Shown here: positions 63,132-64,000 of the stretch, one piece after another
Numbering within the stretch: the stretch's first letter is position 1
How the letters are laid out: the number at the start of each line of letters is the position of its first letter
Assembly: GCA_025062195.1 (NCBI GenBank)
Contig: JANXAS010000018.1
Span: forward strand, 1-64,000
Reading direction: 5' to 3'
Length of the DNA stretch: 64,000 nucleotides
From: Armatimonadota bacterium
GTDB taxonomy: Bacteria; Armatimonadota; Fervidibacteria; Fervidibacterales; Thermosaccharophagaceae
Translations under genes and position numbers: made by a program
Notes under the pieces: generated by a model
The model's database searches: none
What the model was told of the DNA's origin: nothing
Seen by the model: only the letters and a program-made list of their open reading frames with translations

Positions 63132-63770
63132 TCAATGCTTGAGCCACTTTGATAGTCTCATGCATAGCGATGGCTTGCCAGATAACTCAACTTCACCAAG
63201 CACAGTGTCAGCATAGGCAGCACCAGCACTGCCGACGAGCCTATCGCCAAATGTGAGTGAGACATTCCCAAAGGCAGCAACCTTGCCGCTCTCCCAACAC
63301 CAGCGCACTTTATCGGATCTGATAACGGCAGAGTGCTTGTGCGACCTAAGCACTACATTGCCGACGAATTCAAGCAATCGGCTGCGCATCACAACGATGA
63401 CGCTGCTGCTTTCAAAGCTCGCCACAATGCCGCTTTCATCTGACACATTGCAAATTGCCTTTCTCAGCTTCAACACCTCGCCAGAATATAAGAGCTCGCT
63501 AAAACCAAGTTCAAAATTCCTTCCGCTTGATAACTCCTTCCCAAACAACCTATCCCCGCGAAGTTTCAACTCACCGACCTGAGAGAGTAACCGCTCCAAG
63601 CCTCTGCGCTGCACGGCATCGTTTCTGCTTTGCACAATCGCACTTACCTGCAACTCCTCTTGCTGCCCCCAATACCTCGCGAGGAAGCCAATGACTATAA
63701 CCGAAACAAGCAGACCAAACCCCAAAAGCGATGTGACTAACCTCCCTACGCGCCTCACCGGCTTATGCAC
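63132..63770 (-). CDS. lptC: LptC-like LPS export protein
   Basis: 212 residues with one N-terminal membrane helix (LVTSLLGFGLLVSVIVIGFL) and a periplasmic jellyroll domain (LKLRGDRLFGKELSSGRNFE, ICNVSDESGIVASFESSSVI, GNVVLRSHKHSAVIRSDKVR, GNVSLTFGDRLVGSAGAAYA). This matches LptC/YrbK. It precedes the LptA-like and lptB genes. Its start overlaps the end of the upstream glycosyltransferase by 8 bases, so the operon is tightly coupled. Confidence 0.8.
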   Translation of the reverse strand: MHKPVRRVGRLVTSLLGFGLLVSVIVIGFLARYWGQQEELQVSAIVQSRNDAVQRRGLERLLSQVGELKLRGDRLFGKELSSGRNFELGFSELLYSGEVLKLRKAICNVSDESGIVASFESSSVIVVMRSRLLEFVGNVVLRSHKHSAVIRSDKVRWCWESGKVAAFGNVSLTFGDRLVGSAGAAYADTVLGEVELSGKPSLCMRLSKWLKH

Positions 63771-64000
63771 CTCTCACACGGCAAAGAAGCATCACATAAA
63801 CCGCCTTCAAACCATCCCAAGGGCGCAACTTCTTCCCCTCAAAGACAGAGCGAGGCTTGTATGAGATGGGAAGCTCAATTATCTCAACACCTTTGAGCCT
63901 TAATAGCGCCGGTATCTCAAAGTCAAGCTCAAATCCCTTTGAGCGCAGCCTTAGCCCCTTTGCGACATCACTCCTCATAAGCTTGTAACATGTTGCGACA
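63763..64000 (-). CDS. Dolichol-phosphate-mannose synthase-like GT2 (C-terminal part, runs off the window)
   Basis: Only the last ~79 residues are in view; the 5' end lies beyond 64000. TCYKLMRSDVAKGLRLRSKG followed by FELDFEIPALLRLKGVEIIE and LPISYKPRSVFEGKKLRPWD matches the end of the catalytic domain of DPM1/undecaprenyl-phosphate glycosyltransferases (GFE.(D/E)xE, P(I/V)xYxxRxxxxGKKI). It probably makes a lipid-linked sugar for the GT-C enzymes encoded elsewhere in this window. That link is inference. Confidence 0.82.
   Translation of the reverse strand, partial: VATCYKLMRSDVAKGLRLRSKGFELDFEIPALLRLKGVEIIELPISYKPRSVFEGKKLRPWDGLKAVYVMLLCRVRGA

Overview
The window reads as a chromosomal segment of a diderm, probably thermophilic bacterium of the Armatimonadota / Fervidibacteria type. 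This placement is inference. It rests on an LPS-export gene set (lptC-lptA-lptB-lptF/G), a DUF1559-type prepilin with an H-x9-DG motif, many Gfo/Idh/MocA oxidoreductases and xylose-isomerase-like TIM barrels, two TAT-type N-termini, and a tmRNA tag (AEPVALAA) close to those I recall from deep-branching thermophiles. GC content looks moderate. Strong GGAGGTGA ribosome sites are common, and several genes use GTG or TTG starts; infC uses ATC.

Layout. 1-6400: purine permease, then a translation cluster ffh-rpsP-khpA-rimM followed by a GDPD phosphodiesterase and tRNA-Val; the usual trmD-rplS do not follow rimM. 6400-13500: thrS-infC-rpmI-rplT-spoU-pheS, with argD where pheT would be expected. 13500-17400: a secreted beta-barrel-like protein, an ACT protein, a TAT-exported oxidoreductase, a 53-aa Flp pilin and a YqgF-like protein. 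17400-26100: surface-glycan and C1 genes: a WecA-like/TagA fusion whose WecA half has lost its acidic motifs, ahcY, a GT-C membrane protein, an AMP ligase, a Wzt-like ATPase and a GT2. 26100-36100: two tandem tRNA-Ser genes, carbohydrate genes, trmH, a solitary ThaI-like restriction enzyme, mutS2, a GH42-like anchored protein, an oxidoreductase and tmRNA. 36200-43200: AMIN amidase, URO-D-like protein, a solitary molybdenum hydroxylase large subunit, a decayed HEPN/nucleotidyltransferase locus and an isomerase. 43200-50300: a second glycan cluster (GT9, initiating sugar transferase, methyltransferase, GT-C protein), then endonuclease V and pyrD. 50500-58700: isomerases flanking a 1550-aa alpha-2-macroglobulin and a lactonase-like propeller. 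58700-64000: a dispersed-repeat cluster, the prepilin and the LPS transport operon, running off the end into a dolichol-phosphate-mannose-synthase-like GT2.

Functionally the window combines core translation genes, envelope building (two glycan clusters, Lpt export, amidase, macroglobulin) and sugar catabolism. The most unusual items are: (1) the macroglobulin with a GspG-like pseudopilin module and a collagen-like linker in its bait region; (2) the apparently dead WecA half fused to a TagA enzyme; (3) a 59-nt sequence that folds as a perfect four-way junction with no unpaired linker bases; (4) a decayed HEPN/MNT locus; (5) a ThaI-like endonuclease with no methylase in view; (6) infC with an ATC start; (7) a composite palindromic repeat family scattered through the intergenic gaps. 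All family names come from reading the translations; no database search was run.
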